Below are positions 1-10,962 of a stretch of 23,921 nucleotides of DNA, piece by piece (positions within the stretch are counted from its first letter, which is position 1; the number at the start of each line of letters is the position of its first letter). The DNA is from Anaerolineales bacterium (GTDB taxonomy: Bacteria > Chloroflexota > Anaerolineae > Anaerolineales > UBA4823). Where the stretch lies: positions 1 to 23,921 of the forward strand of contig JALHTN010000120.1 of NCBI GenBank assembly GCA_022865865.1, written 5' to 3'. The translations under genes were made by a program, and so were the position numbers. Under the pieces are notes generated by a model. That model ran no database searches. It had not been told where the DNA came from and was given only the letters and a program-made list of their open reading frames with translations.

Positions 1-140
1 CGATGATCTACTCGGCGCATCTGATGGGAAAATGGTGGGCGTACTTCCCGGTGCTCTTAGTCATAGCGCTGGTTTCATTCTCGCTGAACTTGATGAATAC
101 AGGTCTCGACCAGGTATTCAATCCGGCATTGAGAGAATAG
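1..140 (+). CDS. ABC transporter permease, DppC/OppC type (3' end only)
   Basis: This is the last 45 codons of a gene that begins before the window. Whole codons start at position 3 and the TAG stop is at 138-140. The peptide contains one hydrophobic segment ([18 protein letters not shown]) and ends in [10 protein letters not shown]. That is the usual ending of inner-membrane permeases of the peptide/nickel/oligosaccharide ABC family, where the last helix is followed by a short NP-x-LRE tail. The next gene starts 9 bp downstream and encodes a matching ATPase, so the permease belongs to the same operon. By family it forms half of the membrane channel. The substrate cannot be read from this fragment, but the neighbouring glycosidases suggest oligosaccharides. 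Confidence 0.85.
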   Translation, partial: MIYSAHLMGKWWAYFPVLLVIALVSFSLNLMNTGLDQVFNPALRE

Positions 141-149
141 GTAATTGAT

Positions 150-1172
150 ATGTCGAATGTAATTTTAGAGGTAAAAGATTTATCAACCAAATATATCACC
201 CGTTATGACGAAGATGTTTATGCAGTTGATCACGTTTCTCTAAAGGTCGAAGAAGGGAAATCGCTCGGGATTGCGGGAGAATCCGGCTGCGGAAAGTCGA
301 CGCTGGCCCTCAGCATGATGGGTTATTACTTCGCGCCGCTGCATTATACGAACGGTGAGATTATCATCGACGGGCGCAATATTTCCAGTATGAAACCCGA
401 TGACGTTCGGAAATCGATCTTGGGGACGGAGATCGCCTATATCCCCCAATCCGCGATGAACGCGCTCAACCCCACCCGCAAGATCATCAACTTTATTGAG
501 GATGTTTATCAAGCACATGATCCATACAAAACCAAGAAAGAGGTTTATGAACTTGCCACGGGATGCTGTGATACTCTGGGGCTTCCAGCGGAAGTGCTGC
601 AAAAATACCCGGTTGAACTTTCGGGCGGCATGAAACAGCGCGCGGTGATTGCAGTTTCTGTGATCCTTTTTCCACAAGTGCTGATTGCTGATGAGCCTTC
701 CTCGGCACTCGATGTCACTTCACAGAAAATGGTGATCAAGATGCTGAAAAACTTGATGGATAAAGGTTTCATCAAATCTCTGATCTTCATCACGCATGAG
801 CTTCCGCTGCTTTACAACGTGACGGATGATATTATGGTCATGTACGCAGGTCAGATCGTGGAGCGTGCCAACGCAAAAGAAGCTGTGCTTGATCCTCTCC
901 ATCCATATTCCAAAGGTCTCATGGGCTCGATCATTGTGCCTGAGAGAGGTCTGAGGGATGTTAAACTGACTGCCATTCCTGGGGTACCACCAAATCTCAA
1001 AGATCCACCATCAGGCTGTCGCTTTGCCGAACGCTGCAAATACGTCCGGCCAGAATGCAGGGTAACATCTGTCGAGCTGCGTGAATTGGTTGGTGGCCGT
1101 GCTTACCGCTGTATCATACCGGAAGACGAATTGAAAGACATTTATCAGAAGGAGGGTGACCAAAATGTCTGA
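150..1172 (+). CDS. ABC transporter ATP-binding protein, DppD/OppD type
   Basis: A 340-residue nucleotide-binding subunit that would power uptake through the upstream permease at the cytoplasmic face. The Walker A loop GESGCGKST lies at residues 43-51, the ABC signature LSGGMKQR starts near residue 157, and Walker [12 protein letters not shown] has the catalytic glutamate at about 182. The switch histidine is in FITHE. After the ATPase core comes the C-terminal extension of the oligopeptide/dipeptide subfamily, with the cysteine-rich pattern [14 protein letters not shown]. Length is normal for DppD. The gene ends 8 bp inside the next ATPase gene, indicating translational coupling. Annotated homologues would be called dipeptide/oligopeptide transporters. 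The same subfamily also imports cello- and manno-oligosaccharides in bacteria such as Thermotoga, which fits the context here better. Confidence 0.93.
   Translation: MSNVILEVKDLSTKYITRYDEDVYAVDHVSLKVEEGKSLGIAGESGCGKSTLALSMMGYYFAPLHYTNGEIIIDGRNISSMKPDDVRKSILGTEIAYIPQSAMNALNPTRKIINFIEDVYQAHDPYKTKKEVYELATGCCDTLGLPAEVLQKYPVELSGGMKQRAVIAVSVILFPQVLIADEPSSALDVTSQKMVIKMLKNLMDKGFIKSLIFITHELPLLYNVTDDIMVMYAGQIVERANAKEAVLDPLHPYSKGLMGSIIVPERGLRDVKLTAIPGVPPNLKDPPSGCRFAERCKYVRPECRVTSVELRELVGGRAYRCIIPEDELKDIYQKEGDQNV
1149..1155 (+). promoter_or_regulatory. Ribosome binding site that sets the start of the second ATPase
   Basis: AAGGAGG at 1149-1155 sits 9 nt before the ATG at 1165. A possible GTG start at 1156 would directly abut this Shine-Dalgarno sequence, so the ATG is the better start. 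Confidence 0.7.
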
Positions 1173-1989
1173 TGAGAGAAAAATAATCTTGAGCACTTCT
1201 GGACTTACCAAGGTATTTGGCTTTGGCCGCAGTAAAACTCTCGCCGTAGACCATGTGGATATCGATATCTACGGGGGCGAAGTCGTCTCGATCGTGGGCG
1301 AATCGGGCAGTGGAAAGACCACTTTTGCCAAGATGATCTTGGGATTGCTTAAACCTACCGAGGGGGATATTTACTTCCAGGGGAAAATGCGCGATATCGG
1401 TTCTCGTAAGAAGAAAAAGGAATACTGGAAAAATATCCAGGCCATCTTTCAGGATCCGTACAGTTCTTACAATACATTTCAAAAGATCGATGCTGTACTT
1501 TTAGATTGCATTCGTATGCGTGGCGATGGAAAGCTTCCCTACGAGAAAAAAGTGGAGTTGATGACAGAGGCATGCAGCTTTGTCAACTTGAAGTTCGACG
1601 AGCTGACCAACAAGTATCCGTTTGAGCTCTCTGGTGGGCAGATGCAGCGCTTAATGATCGCCCGTATCTTCCTGCTCAAACCGAAGATCCTGGTGGCAGA
1701 TGAGCCGACCTCGATGATCGACGCCTGTTCCCGCGCCACCATCCTGGATATGCTGATGCAATTGCGTGATGAAATCGGGATGACGGTTATTTTCATCACC
1801 CATGATATCGGTCTGGCGTATTATGTTTCTGATACTGTACATATTATGGAGCGTGGAAAATTTGTTGAATCCGGGACTGCTGATGAAGTGATACTGGACC
1901 CGAAAGATCTTTACACCCAACGCCTGATCAGTGATGTGCCAAAGATTCATGAAGAATGGGATCTCTCTACTATTGAATATTCCTCCTGA
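1165..1989 (+). CDS. ABC transporter ATP-binding protein, DppF/OppF type
   Basis: A 274-residue second nucleotide-binding subunit, expected to dimerise with the preceding ATPase. Walker [10 protein letters not shown] is at residues 45-53, the signature LSGGQMQR starts at about 155, Walker [12 protein letters not shown] has its glutamate at about 180, and the switch histidine is in FITHD. ATG 1165 is chosen over GTG 1156 because of the strong Shine-Dalgarno at 1149-1155. The protein is shorter than typical OppF/DppF (about 320 residues). It stops soon after the [11 protein letters not shown] motif, so it lacks the cysteine-containing C-terminal extension that its partner carries. This seems a natural short variant, since the ATPase core is complete and the stop is followed by a clear intergenic gap. 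It shares 8 bp with the upstream gene. Confidence 0.92.
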   Translation: MSDERKIILSTSGLTKVFGFGRSKTLAVDHVDIDIYGGEVVSIVGESGSGKTTFAKMILGLLKPTEGDIYFQGKMRDIGSRKKKKEYWKNIQAIFQDPYSSYNTFQKIDAVLLDCIRMRGDGKLPYEKKVELMTEACSFVNLKFDELTNKYPFELSGGQMQRLMIARIFLLKPKILVADEPTSMIDACSRATILDMLMQLRDEIGMTVIFITHDIGLAYYVSDTVHIMERGKFVESGTADEVILDPKDLYTQRLISDVPKIHEEWDLSTIEYSS

Positions 1990-2049
1990 TTTTGGTTTTT
2001 TTCCAATTGTCCTTGAAATAACTAAGCATCTTATTTTGGTAAACCTCCT

Positions 2050-4539
2050 ATGAGAATTCAATCTTTGGCAGGAGCCTGGGAATTTCGGCAGGCTGGCACT
2101 GAAGAGTGGCTGCCCGCCAGCGTCCCCGGCGGCGTGCATACCGATTTACTAGCCCTGGATCGCATCCCCGATCCTTTTGAGGCCGATAACGAGCAGCGCG
2201 TCCAGTGGGTTGCTGAGTCCGATTGGATTTACCGTTATGGTTTCAGCTGTTCTCCTGAGTTACTTGCCCAAGAAAAGATATTCCTGGTCTGCGAGGGTTT
2301 GGATACTCTGGCGACTGTTGTCCTCAATGGTCATGATCTTGGACACACCGATAATATGTTTCGCAGGTATGAATGGGAAGTCAAATCCTTCTTAGATAGT
2401 AAAGGAGCGAACGAGTTAACGATAACTTTCTTGTCACCGGTAAAATTTACGGCTGAAAAGCAATCCATTCGTTCTCTTCCCGGTGTCCTTCAGGCTATCC
2501 CCGGTAGTCCCCACCTGCGGAAAGCTCCGTGCCAATTTGGCTGGGACTGGGGTCCACAGCTGCCACCGATTGGTATCTGGAAGGAAATCCGCCTGGAAGG
2601 TTATCACGAGGCGCGTATCTCCAATGTGCATATTCTACAAAAACATGACCGCGGAAAAGTGACAGTCGAGGCTCGGGTTGTTGTTCAGCGTTGGGAAGAG
2701 ACCCCCATTGCTGCAGCAGTTCGTATCACGGCCCCGAATGGTGAGATTATTGAAAAAGAGGCTGCCATTACAATGCAGGGTGAGGTGTTTGTGAATGTGC
2801 CGATTCCCAATCCTGAGCTTTGGTGGCCTAATGGGTATGGAGGACAACCACTCTATCAGGTGGAAGTCTCTCTCATTCGCAAGGAGCCATCTAAGGAAGG
2901 ATTACTGGACCAGCACAGGTACCAGGTGGGGCTGCGCACGATTGAATTACGTCAGGAAGGAGATCAGTGGGGGCGCTCATTTGTTTTTGTAGTCAATGAC
3001 ATTTCAATCTTGAGTAAAGGCTCAAACTGGATCCCGGCTGATTCATTCCCCACCCGCATTACTGCTGAATACCTGGAAAGTTTGATTTGCTCAGCTGCTG
3101 AGACGCACCAGAACATGCTGCGTGTATGGGGTGGTGGTTTCTATGAGGAAGAGTGCTTTTACGATCTTTGCGACCGATATGGCATTCTGGTCTGGCAGGA
3201 TTTTATCTTCTCCTGCAGCATTTATCCATTGGATGACCCAGAATTTATAGAAAATGTCCACCTGGAAGTAGTTGAGAACATCCGCCGTCTTCGCCATCGT
3301 GCCAGCCTGGCATTGTGGTGTGGAAATAATGAGATGGAATGGGGTTGGGTGGATTGGAATTGGAATCAACCTGAGCTGCAGGATTTAAAAGCTGCCTACA
3401 ATCAATTTTTCCACCACACGCTGCCTGCATGGTGCCAGACCGAAGACCCGGACCATCCCTATTGGCCCAGCTCACCTTCCTCCGATACGCCGTTCGTTGA
3501 TCCGAATGGCCAACACCAGGGAGACTCACATTACTGGGATGTTTGGCACAGAAGGAAACCATTTACTGCGTATCGAGACCAGTACCCGCGCTTCATGAGC
3601 GAATTTGGCTTCCAGGCACTGCCGCCACTTGCAACCATCCGCACCTATGCTGACGAAGCTGATTGGAATATGACTTCATACATCATGGAGCAGCACCAGA
3701 AAAACGATAGCGGAAATTCCCTGATGGTCGGTCAGATGCTGGACACCTTCCGATTACCCAAGGATTTTGTCTCCATGGTGTACCTGAGCCTGGTCCTCCA
3801 GGCGGAAGGCATCCGCTATGGCGTGGAGCACTGGCGACGCCACCCCGATCGGGTTGCCGGAATCCTGTACTGGCAGCTTAATGACTGCTGGCCGGTTGCC
3901 TCCTGGTCCAGCCTGGATTACTTCGGGCGTTGGAAAGCATTGCATTATGCTGCACGTCGCTTCTATGCACCCCTCATGCTTTCTATCGAAGATAAGACAC
4001 CTGAACAAGCAGTATATGTCTCCAATGACTGGCTCGAACCTTGGGAAGGGACTGTGAATTGGTCATTGGAAACGCTCGCAGGTGAAGTGTTAACCTCGGG
4101 GCAGGCACCCGTTAAGGTCGCCCCGCAAGCAGCGACCCAGGTATGCAAGCTGGATTTTTCCAACCAAATCACGTATGACAACCTCCGCAAGCTGATTTTT
4201 ATCGCTGAGCTGTGGCAAGGCGATCAGTTTGTCACCCGTCGAACAGCGTACTTTGTCCCAATCAAGCATTTATCCCTGACCGATCCGGCTATTACCGTGA
4301 ACCTGCAAAGTCAAAAAGGGGAATTAATCGTTGAACTGATTTCGCACTCCCTGGCACCGCTTGTAGAGGTATCTTTGATAGGTGCAGATGTCGTCTTTAG
4401 CGATAACTACTTCAATCTGCCTTCCGGACGATCAGTTCAAATATCTTGTCCTCTGCCATCTGGTTGGACATTGAGCAGAGCGGAAAAAGTAATACGCGTT
4501 TGCTCTGTCTATGATTCTTATTCCCATCCTGCTCCTTAA
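2050..4539 (+). CDS. Beta-mannosidase, glycoside hydrolase family 2
   Basis: An 829-residue enzyme expected to release mannose from the non-reducing end of beta-manno-oligosaccharides. The N-terminus (LAGAWEFRQAGTEEW, then VPGGVHTDLL) is the typical opening of the GH2 beta-mannosidase jelly-roll domain. The Ig-like middle domain leads into a TIM barrel with the acid/base pair in WCGNNEMEW (glutamate 428) and the nucleophile in SEFGFQ (glutamate 518). The C-terminal beta domains follow. There is no signal peptide, so it acts in the cytoplasm on imported sugars. The start matches family N-termini although no Shine-Dalgarno precedes it. The upstream bases read CCTCCT instead, so initiation may be weak or depend on other signals. 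It is separated from the transporter by 60 bp. Confidence 0.93.
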   Translation: MRIQSLAGAWEFRQAGTEEWLPASVPGGVHTDLLALDRIPDPFEADNEQRVQWVAESDWIYRYGFSCSPELLAQEKIFLVCEGLDTLATVVLNGHDLGHTDNMFRRYEWEVKSFLDSKGANELTITFLSPVKFTAEKQSIRSLPGVLQAIPGSPHLRKAPCQFGWDWGPQLPPIGIWKEIRLEGYHEARISNVHILQKHDRGKVTVEARVVVQRWEETPIAAAVRITAPNGEIIEKEAAITMQGEVFVNVPIPNPELWWPNGYGGQPLYQVEVSLIRKEPSKEGLLDQHRYQVGLRTIELRQEGDQWGRSFVFVVNDISILSKGSNWIPADSFPTRITAEYLESLICSAAETHQNMLRVWGGGFYEEECFYDLCDRYGILVWQDFIFSCSIYPLDDPEFIENVHLEVVENIRRLRHRASLALWCGNNEMEWGWVDWNWNQPELQDLKAAYNQFFHHTLPAWCQTEDPDHPYWPSSPSSDTPFVDPNGQHQGDSHYWDVWHRRKPFTAYRDQYPRFMSEFGFQALPPLATIRTYADEADWNMTSYIMEQHQKNDSGNSLMVGQMLDTFRLPKDFVSMVYLSLVLQAEGIRYGVEHWRRHPDRVAGILYWQLNDCWPVASWSSLDYFGRWKALHYAARRFYAPLMLSIEDKTPEQAVYVSNDWLEPWEGTVNWSLETLAGEVLTSGQAPVKVAPQAATQVCKLDFSNQITYDNLRKLIFIAELWQGDQFVTRRTAYFVPIKHLSLTDPAITVNLQSQKGELIVELISHSLAPLVEVSLIGADVVFSDNYFNLPSGRSVQISCPLPSGWTLSRAEKVIRVCSVYDSYSHPAP

Positions 4540-4638
4540 TGGGTTCTTTATATTGACCATTTATTCCCAATTACATATCGACACTGATATCGGAATTTAA
4601 CTCTCATCTCAAGATTTGACCTAAAAAAGGATCAAGCA

Positions 4639-6912
4639 ATGACAAAGGTTGCAAATTTGATTAAGAAAATGACCCTGGAAGAAAAAGCCGCACTCTGTAC
4701 CGGAGCCGGTCCATGGACGACAACACCTGTTGAACGCCTGGGCGTTCCGGAGATGACCGTTACAGATGGACCACATGGGGTACGGCGTGTTGAAGATCTA
4801 CATACCTTTATTTCTAAGAGCGTACCCGCAACCTGTTTCCCAACCGCTGCTAGTATGGCTTCAACCTGGGACGTGGATTTAATCCATAAACTAGGCGAGG
4901 CAATCGCAGAGGAGTGCATCGCTTTGAAGGTTGATGTAATCCTAGGACCTGGCGCGAACATGAAACGCATCCCCTTGTGCGGGCGAAATTTCGAGTACTA
5001 CTCCGAAGACCCCTACCTTGCCGGGGAAATGGCGGTCAGCTTCATCAAGGGCGTGCAAAGTAAAGGTGTGGGTACTTCGCTAAAACATTTCGCCGCGAAT
5101 AACCAGGAATACCAGCGTTCCACAATCAGCTCCGAAATTGATGAACGTACTTTGCGGGAGATTTACCTGCCAGCCTTCGAGGCGGCGGTAAAAAAAGCCA
5201 AACCCTGGACGGTGATGTGCTCTTACAACAAGCTCAACGGCACATACGCAGCTGAGAATCACATGCTGCTGACGGAGATCCTCAGGGAGGAGTGGGGATT
5301 TGATGGTTTTGTCGTATCCGACTGGGGCGCTGTACACGACCGGGTGGATGCTTTGGAAGCTGGTCTGGACTTGGAAATGCCCGGTCCAAGGGAAAGGCGG
5401 GTGATGGCAGTTATTGATGCCGTTCGCTCGGGCAAACTGGAGGAATCGGTGCTGGATGAGGCGGTACGCAGAATTCTGGAGATCGTATTCAAAGCTGCTG
5501 AGACGAAAAAAGGCGGTTCATTTGATGTCGATAAGCACCATACCCTGGCTCGCCGTGTGGCTGGAGAAGGCATGGTCTTACTAAAAAACGATGGCATTTT
5601 ACCTTTAAAAATACATGAGCAGATTGCTGTCATTGGTCGCACAGCTAAAGAAGCATACTACCAGGGAGGAGGCAGCTCGCACATCAATCCAACCCAGCTG
5701 GACAATCCATATGAAGAGCTGCAAAAAATGGCTGGGGATACCGAGCTGAGTTATGCTGAAGGCTATCCTGATGACGAAAGTTTTGACCAGGCTCTTATCG
5801 ATGAGGCATGTAACAATGCCCGCTCAGCTGATGTAGCCTTGCTGTATCTTTCCCTCCCTGCAACCAAAGAGTCGGAAGGCTACGACCGACCTGACCTCGA
5901 CCTGACATCGCATCAGGTTGCGCTGATCAAAGCGGTTACCGCTCTCCAACCTAATACTATTGTCATCCTTAATAATGGCGCTCCGCTGGTGATGAGTGAG
6001 TGGATTGATGGTACCTCGGCTGTCCTAGAGGCCTGGATGATGGGACAGGCTGGCGGCGGGGCAATTGCCGATGTGCTTTATGGCAAGGTCAATCCGTCTG
6101 GCAAGCTGGCGGAAACCTTCCCGCTAAAGCTGATAGATACACCTGCTTATATAAACTATCCTGGAGAAAATGGCGCAGTGCGCTATGGTGAGGGGATCTT
6201 CATGGGGTATCGTTACTATGATACCAAAGAGGTTCCGACGCTATTTCCCTTTGGTCATGGGATGAGCTATACCACATTCAATTATCAAAACCCCAAGGTT
6301 TCATCGCAAACCTTCCGGGATGTGGATGGGTTGACCGTTTCTGTGGACGTGACAAACACTGGCAAGATGTCAGGCAAGGAAGTGGTCCAGGTATATGTGC
6401 AAGATCATAAATCAAGTTTAATCCGCCCCTCCAAGGAGCTTAAAGGCTTTGCCAAAGTTGAGCTCCAACCAGGTGAGACCAAGACAGTGACAGTGTCACT
6501 TGATTTCCGCGCCTTTGCGTATTTCCACCCAGCTTACAGACAGTGGATTACCGAGGATGGGGAGTTTGACATTGCGTTCGGGGCTTCATCAACCGATATT
6601 CGCTGTAAAAAGACGGTTACGTTGCAAGCCACGCTTGAGCTGCCCAGCATATTAAATCGCGAATCGACCCTGCGTGAATGGACAGAGGATCTACGCGGAA
6701 TGAGCGTTTTAACTCCACTCTATCAGCAAATTAATGATCGGATGCGGGCTAACTTTGGTGGGGATGATGGTGAGCAGATCGGGATGGATCCGATAGGCTT
6801 CTTGATGGACACGCCTTTGATGGGTGTACTACACTTCCTGAGCAGCTCTTTGCCAACATCACCTGAAGAGATGGTGGATGAATTGCTGGCCAAGGTTTAC
6901 AGTATCGCCTGA
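4639..6912 (+). CDS. Beta-glucosidase, glycoside hydrolase family 3
   Basis: A 757-residue cytoplasmic GH3 enzyme (no signal peptide), likely removing terminal beta-linked glucose from oligosaccharides. The first barrel domain carries TDGPHGVR, the substrate-pocket motif SLKHFAANNQ, and the nucleophile in FVVSDWGAVHD (aspartate 228). The alpha/beta sandwich domain follows (roughly 310-510). A fibronectin type III-like domain covers about 560-640. A helical tail of about 100 residues closes the protein. The start at ATG 4639 is supported by an AAAGGA Shine-Dalgarno just upstream. GH3 specificity varies (beta-glucosidase, beta-xylosidase and others), so the exact substrate is inferred from the cello-type neighbours. 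The gene lies 99 bp after the beta-mannosidase; a weak TTGACC hexamer at 4553-4558 is the only promoter-like signal in that gap. Confidence 0.9.
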   Translation: MTKVANLIKKMTLEEKAALCTGAGPWTTTPVERLGVPEMTVTDGPHGVRRVEDLHTFISKSVPATCFPTAASMASTWDVDLIHKLGEAIAEECIALKVDVILGPGANMKRIPLCGRNFEYYSEDPYLAGEMAVSFIKGVQSKGVGTSLKHFAANNQEYQRSTISSEIDERTLREIYLPAFEAAVKKAKPWTVMCSYNKLNGTYAAENHMLLTEILREEWGFDGFVVSDWGAVHDRVDALEAGLDLEMPGPRERRVMAVIDAVRSGKLEESVLDEAVRRILEIVFKAAETKKGGSFDVDKHHTLARRVAGEGMVLLKNDGILPLKIHEQIAVIGRTAKEAYYQGGGSSHINPTQLDNPYEELQKMAGDTELSYAEGYPDDESFDQALIDEACNNARSADVALLYLSLPATKESEGYDRPDLDLTSHQVALIKAVTALQPNTIVILNNGAPLVMSEWIDGTSAVLEAWMMGQAGGGAIADVLYGKVNPSGKLAETFPLKLIDTPAYINYPGENGAVRYGEGIFMGYRYYDTKEVPTLFPFGHGMSYTTFNYQNPKVSSQTFRDVDGLTVSVDVTNTGKMSGKEVVQVYVQDHKSSLIRPSKELKGFAKVELQPGETKTVTVSLDFRAFAYFHPAYRQWITEDGEFDIAFGASSTDIRCKKTVTLQATLELPSILNRESTLREWTEDLRGMSVLTPLYQQINDRMRANFGGDDGEQIGMDPIGFLMDTPLMGVLHFLSSSLPTSPEEMVDELLAKVYSIA

Positions 6913-6990
6913 TGGGTGACTTTCCCTAAGGACAGCGGTAAAAACAATGTAATTTATCGTTTTAAAAATAATGATTTTACAGAGGATACG

Positions 6991-9459
6991 ATGCAGTTTG
7001 GTTACTTCGATGATGAGCAGCGTGAATATGTCATTACTCGACCTGACACCCCCCTGCCCTGGATCAATTACCTGGGTTGTGAAGATTACTTCGGAATCAT
7101 TTCCAATACAGCAGGCGGCTATTCATTTTATAAAGATGCCCGTCTGAGACGATTGACGCGCTATCGTTACAACAATACCCCTTTAGATACTGGCGGGCGC
7201 TACATCTATTTGCGTGATGATGATCCCCAGGCTGACCAAATCGAGCCTTTATACTGGTCACCGACCTGGCAGCCGACTCGCCAAACTCTTGATGAATACG
7301 AATGCCGACACGGCATGGGGTACACCACCATTCGATCCAAACTGAATGGGATTGAATCCCAAATCCGCTATTTTGTCCCCCTTGGTGAAAACCTGGAAAT
7401 CTGGGAGCTGACCGTCACCAATCACCGCCCAATTGAGGCAAATCTCTCAATTTTCTCAGCGGTAGAGTTCTGCCTGTGGGATGCCCTTGACGATGCCACG
7501 AATTTCCAACGCAACTACAACATTGGCGAAGTGGAAGTCCATGATGAGGTGATTTATCACAAATCAGAGTACCGTGAGCGCCGCAATCATTTTGCCTATT
7601 TCGCCTGTTCAGAACCTCTCGTGAGTTTCGACACTCAACGGGAGGCTTTTCTCGGTCCTTACCGGGGTTGGGATGAACCGCTGGGCGTGGAAAATGGCTA
7701 TCTATCTGGATCTGTTGCATGTGGCTGGCAGCCAATGGGGGCTCAGCATGTAAAGGTCAATTTAGAACCTGGGGCGCAGAAAACGATCTTCTTCATTTTG
7801 GGATATCACGAAAATCTCCTGGATGATAAATTTGATCCGCCAGAATCACAGGTTCTTAACAAGCGCAGTGTGCTCCCCATAATTTCACGCTATAAACGAA
7901 AGGATGAAGTTGAGCGGGCTTTTCAATCTTTGCGCGTATATTGGGATGGATTGCTGGACAGGTTTCAAGTAAGCACACCTGACATACACACGAATCGCAT
8001 GGTCAATATTTGGAATGTTTACCAAATCATGGCGACCTTCAATCTCTCACGTTCTGCCTCATATTTCGAATCAGGTGTTGGTTGCGGGATGGGATTCCGG
8101 GATTCAAACCAGGATTTACTTGGCTTCCTTCATCTGAGTCCTGATCTTGCCCGTCAACGCATCCTCGACCTGGCAGCGACGCAGCTCCCCAGTGGTGGCG
8201 CCTACCACCAGTACCAACCGTTAACGAAACGAGGCAACGATGCAGTTGGCACGAACTTTAATGATGATCCTCTCTGGCTGGTGCTCTCAGTCGCAGCTTA
8301 TCTCAAAGAGAGCGGGGATTGGGATTTCCTGAATGAATTAGTACCCTATGACAATACACCTGGAACAGAAGAATCCTTATACGAACATCTACAGCGGGCA
8401 ATTCAATATACAGTCGATCGTAAAGGTCCCCATGAACTGCCGCTGATTGGCCGCGCCGATTGGAACGACTGCCTCAATTTGAACTGCTTTTCCAATACCC
8501 CAGGCGAGTCTTTCCAGACCACCATAAACAAAGATGGCAGGATTGCCGAGAGTATATTCATCGCGGGTTTGTTCATTCTGGCAGCCAAAGAGATGGTGGA
8601 AATTGCTAAACGACATCTGACCACTCAAGATTTCAGCTCATACGCGCAAATGGCGAACCACATGGAACAAGCAGTTTGGGAATCAGGCTGGGATGGGGAA
8701 TGGTTTCTACGGGCATATGATGATTTTGGGAATCCACTCGGTTCGAAAGAATGTAATGAGGGTCAAATCTTCATCGAACCTCAGGGCATCTGCGTCATGA
8801 GTGGCCTGGGTATTGAAGACGGGCGCGCGGTGCAGGCCCTTGATTCTGTCGCCGAGCATCTCGCTACCCCGCACGGCATTGTCCTCCACCAACCGGCTTT
8901 CAGCCGATATTACCTGCATCTGGGTGAGATATCCACCTATCCAGCGGGATATAAGGAGAACGCTGGCATCTTCTGTCACAATAATCCCTGGGTCATGATC
9001 GCCGAAGCAGCGATCGGTCGCGGTGATGCAGCTCATGATTATTACCTTAGAATTAATCCTTCAGCACGAGAAGAGATCAGTGAGGTGCATAGATGCGAAC
9101 CTTATGTCTACGCACAAATGATCGCTGGACGAGACGCTCAATAGTGCGGTGAAGCAAAGAATTCCTGGCTCACCGGCACAGCAGCTTGGAATTACGTCGC
9201 CATTACGCAGTGGATCTTGGGCATCCGGCCGACTTTCGAAGGCTTGCAGGTCGAACCAGTGATTCCATCTGACTGGGATGAGTTTGATGCAGTTCGCTAC
9301 TACCGGGATGTCCGCTATGAGATAAAAATTACCCGTCAGGGACCTGGAAACCAAGTTCAATTAAAGGTGGACGGAAAACCTGTTGGTGGAACAAAGATTC
9401 CAATCCCACCTACCGGAACAACTGTGGTTCAGGTTGCAGCTCAAATCGGTGAAGCATAA
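6991..9459 (+). pseudogene. GH94 cellobiose phosphorylase-type gene interrupted by an in-frame TAG
   Basis: The gene reads as a complete GH94 phosphorylase of about 822 residues, except that codon 718 (9142-9144) is TAG. Upstream, GFRDSNQDLLGF, RADWNDCLNLNCFS (catalytic acid at aspartate 493, by analogy with the W-N-D motif of characterised cellobiose phosphorylases), and CHNNPWVMIAEA are the classical cellobiose phosphorylase motifs. Downstream, the same frame continues with CGEAKNSWLTGTAAWNY, ILGIRPTFEGLQVEPVIPSDW and the terminal beta domain, ending at 9457-9459. Spacing around the TAG matches homologues, so a base substitution rather than an indel is likely. The start at ATG 6991 (SD-like AGAGGA at 6981) matches the N-terminus of the second GH94 gene here. 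A GTG at 6916 would add 25 unrelated residues. The intact enzyme would convert cellobiose plus phosphate to glucose 1-phosphate and glucose. Confidence 0.82.
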
Positions 9460-9568
9460 ATCGTAAACAAATCCCATGAAGTGTGAGCAATCGTTATAAA
9501 AAATATTGCTTGGCGCTTGTTAAATCTGATTTTTACTTGGAATTTCAAACAAAATCCATAGCGGATAA

Positions 9569-10933
<1,365 letters not shown>

Positions 10934-10962
10934 AATTGTATGTATAGCAGTGGTCAAGTGAC

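Noticed and set aside
5259..5642. A 127-residue minus-strand open frame inside the GH3 gene.
   Set aside because: It lies wholly antisense to conserved GH3 coding sequence, with serine/arginine-rich composition typical of shadow frames.
6916..6990. GTG at 6916 as the start of the first GH94 gene, giving a 25-residue extension.
   Set aside because: The extension has no GH94 similarity, while ATG 6991 aligns exactly with the start of the second GH94 protein and has its own ribosome site.
9142..9144. Reassignment of TAG to an amino acid (for example pyrrolysine).
   Set aside because: TAG terminates other genes in this window, such as the permease at 138-140 and the GH1 gene at 10931-10933, and no pyrrolysine gene is present.
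9217..9459. A separate 80-residue gene beginning MGIRPTFEG.
   Set aside because: It is in frame with and continues the GH94 C-terminal domain after the TAG; conservation runs across 9145-9216 as well, so it is the tail of the interrupted gene.
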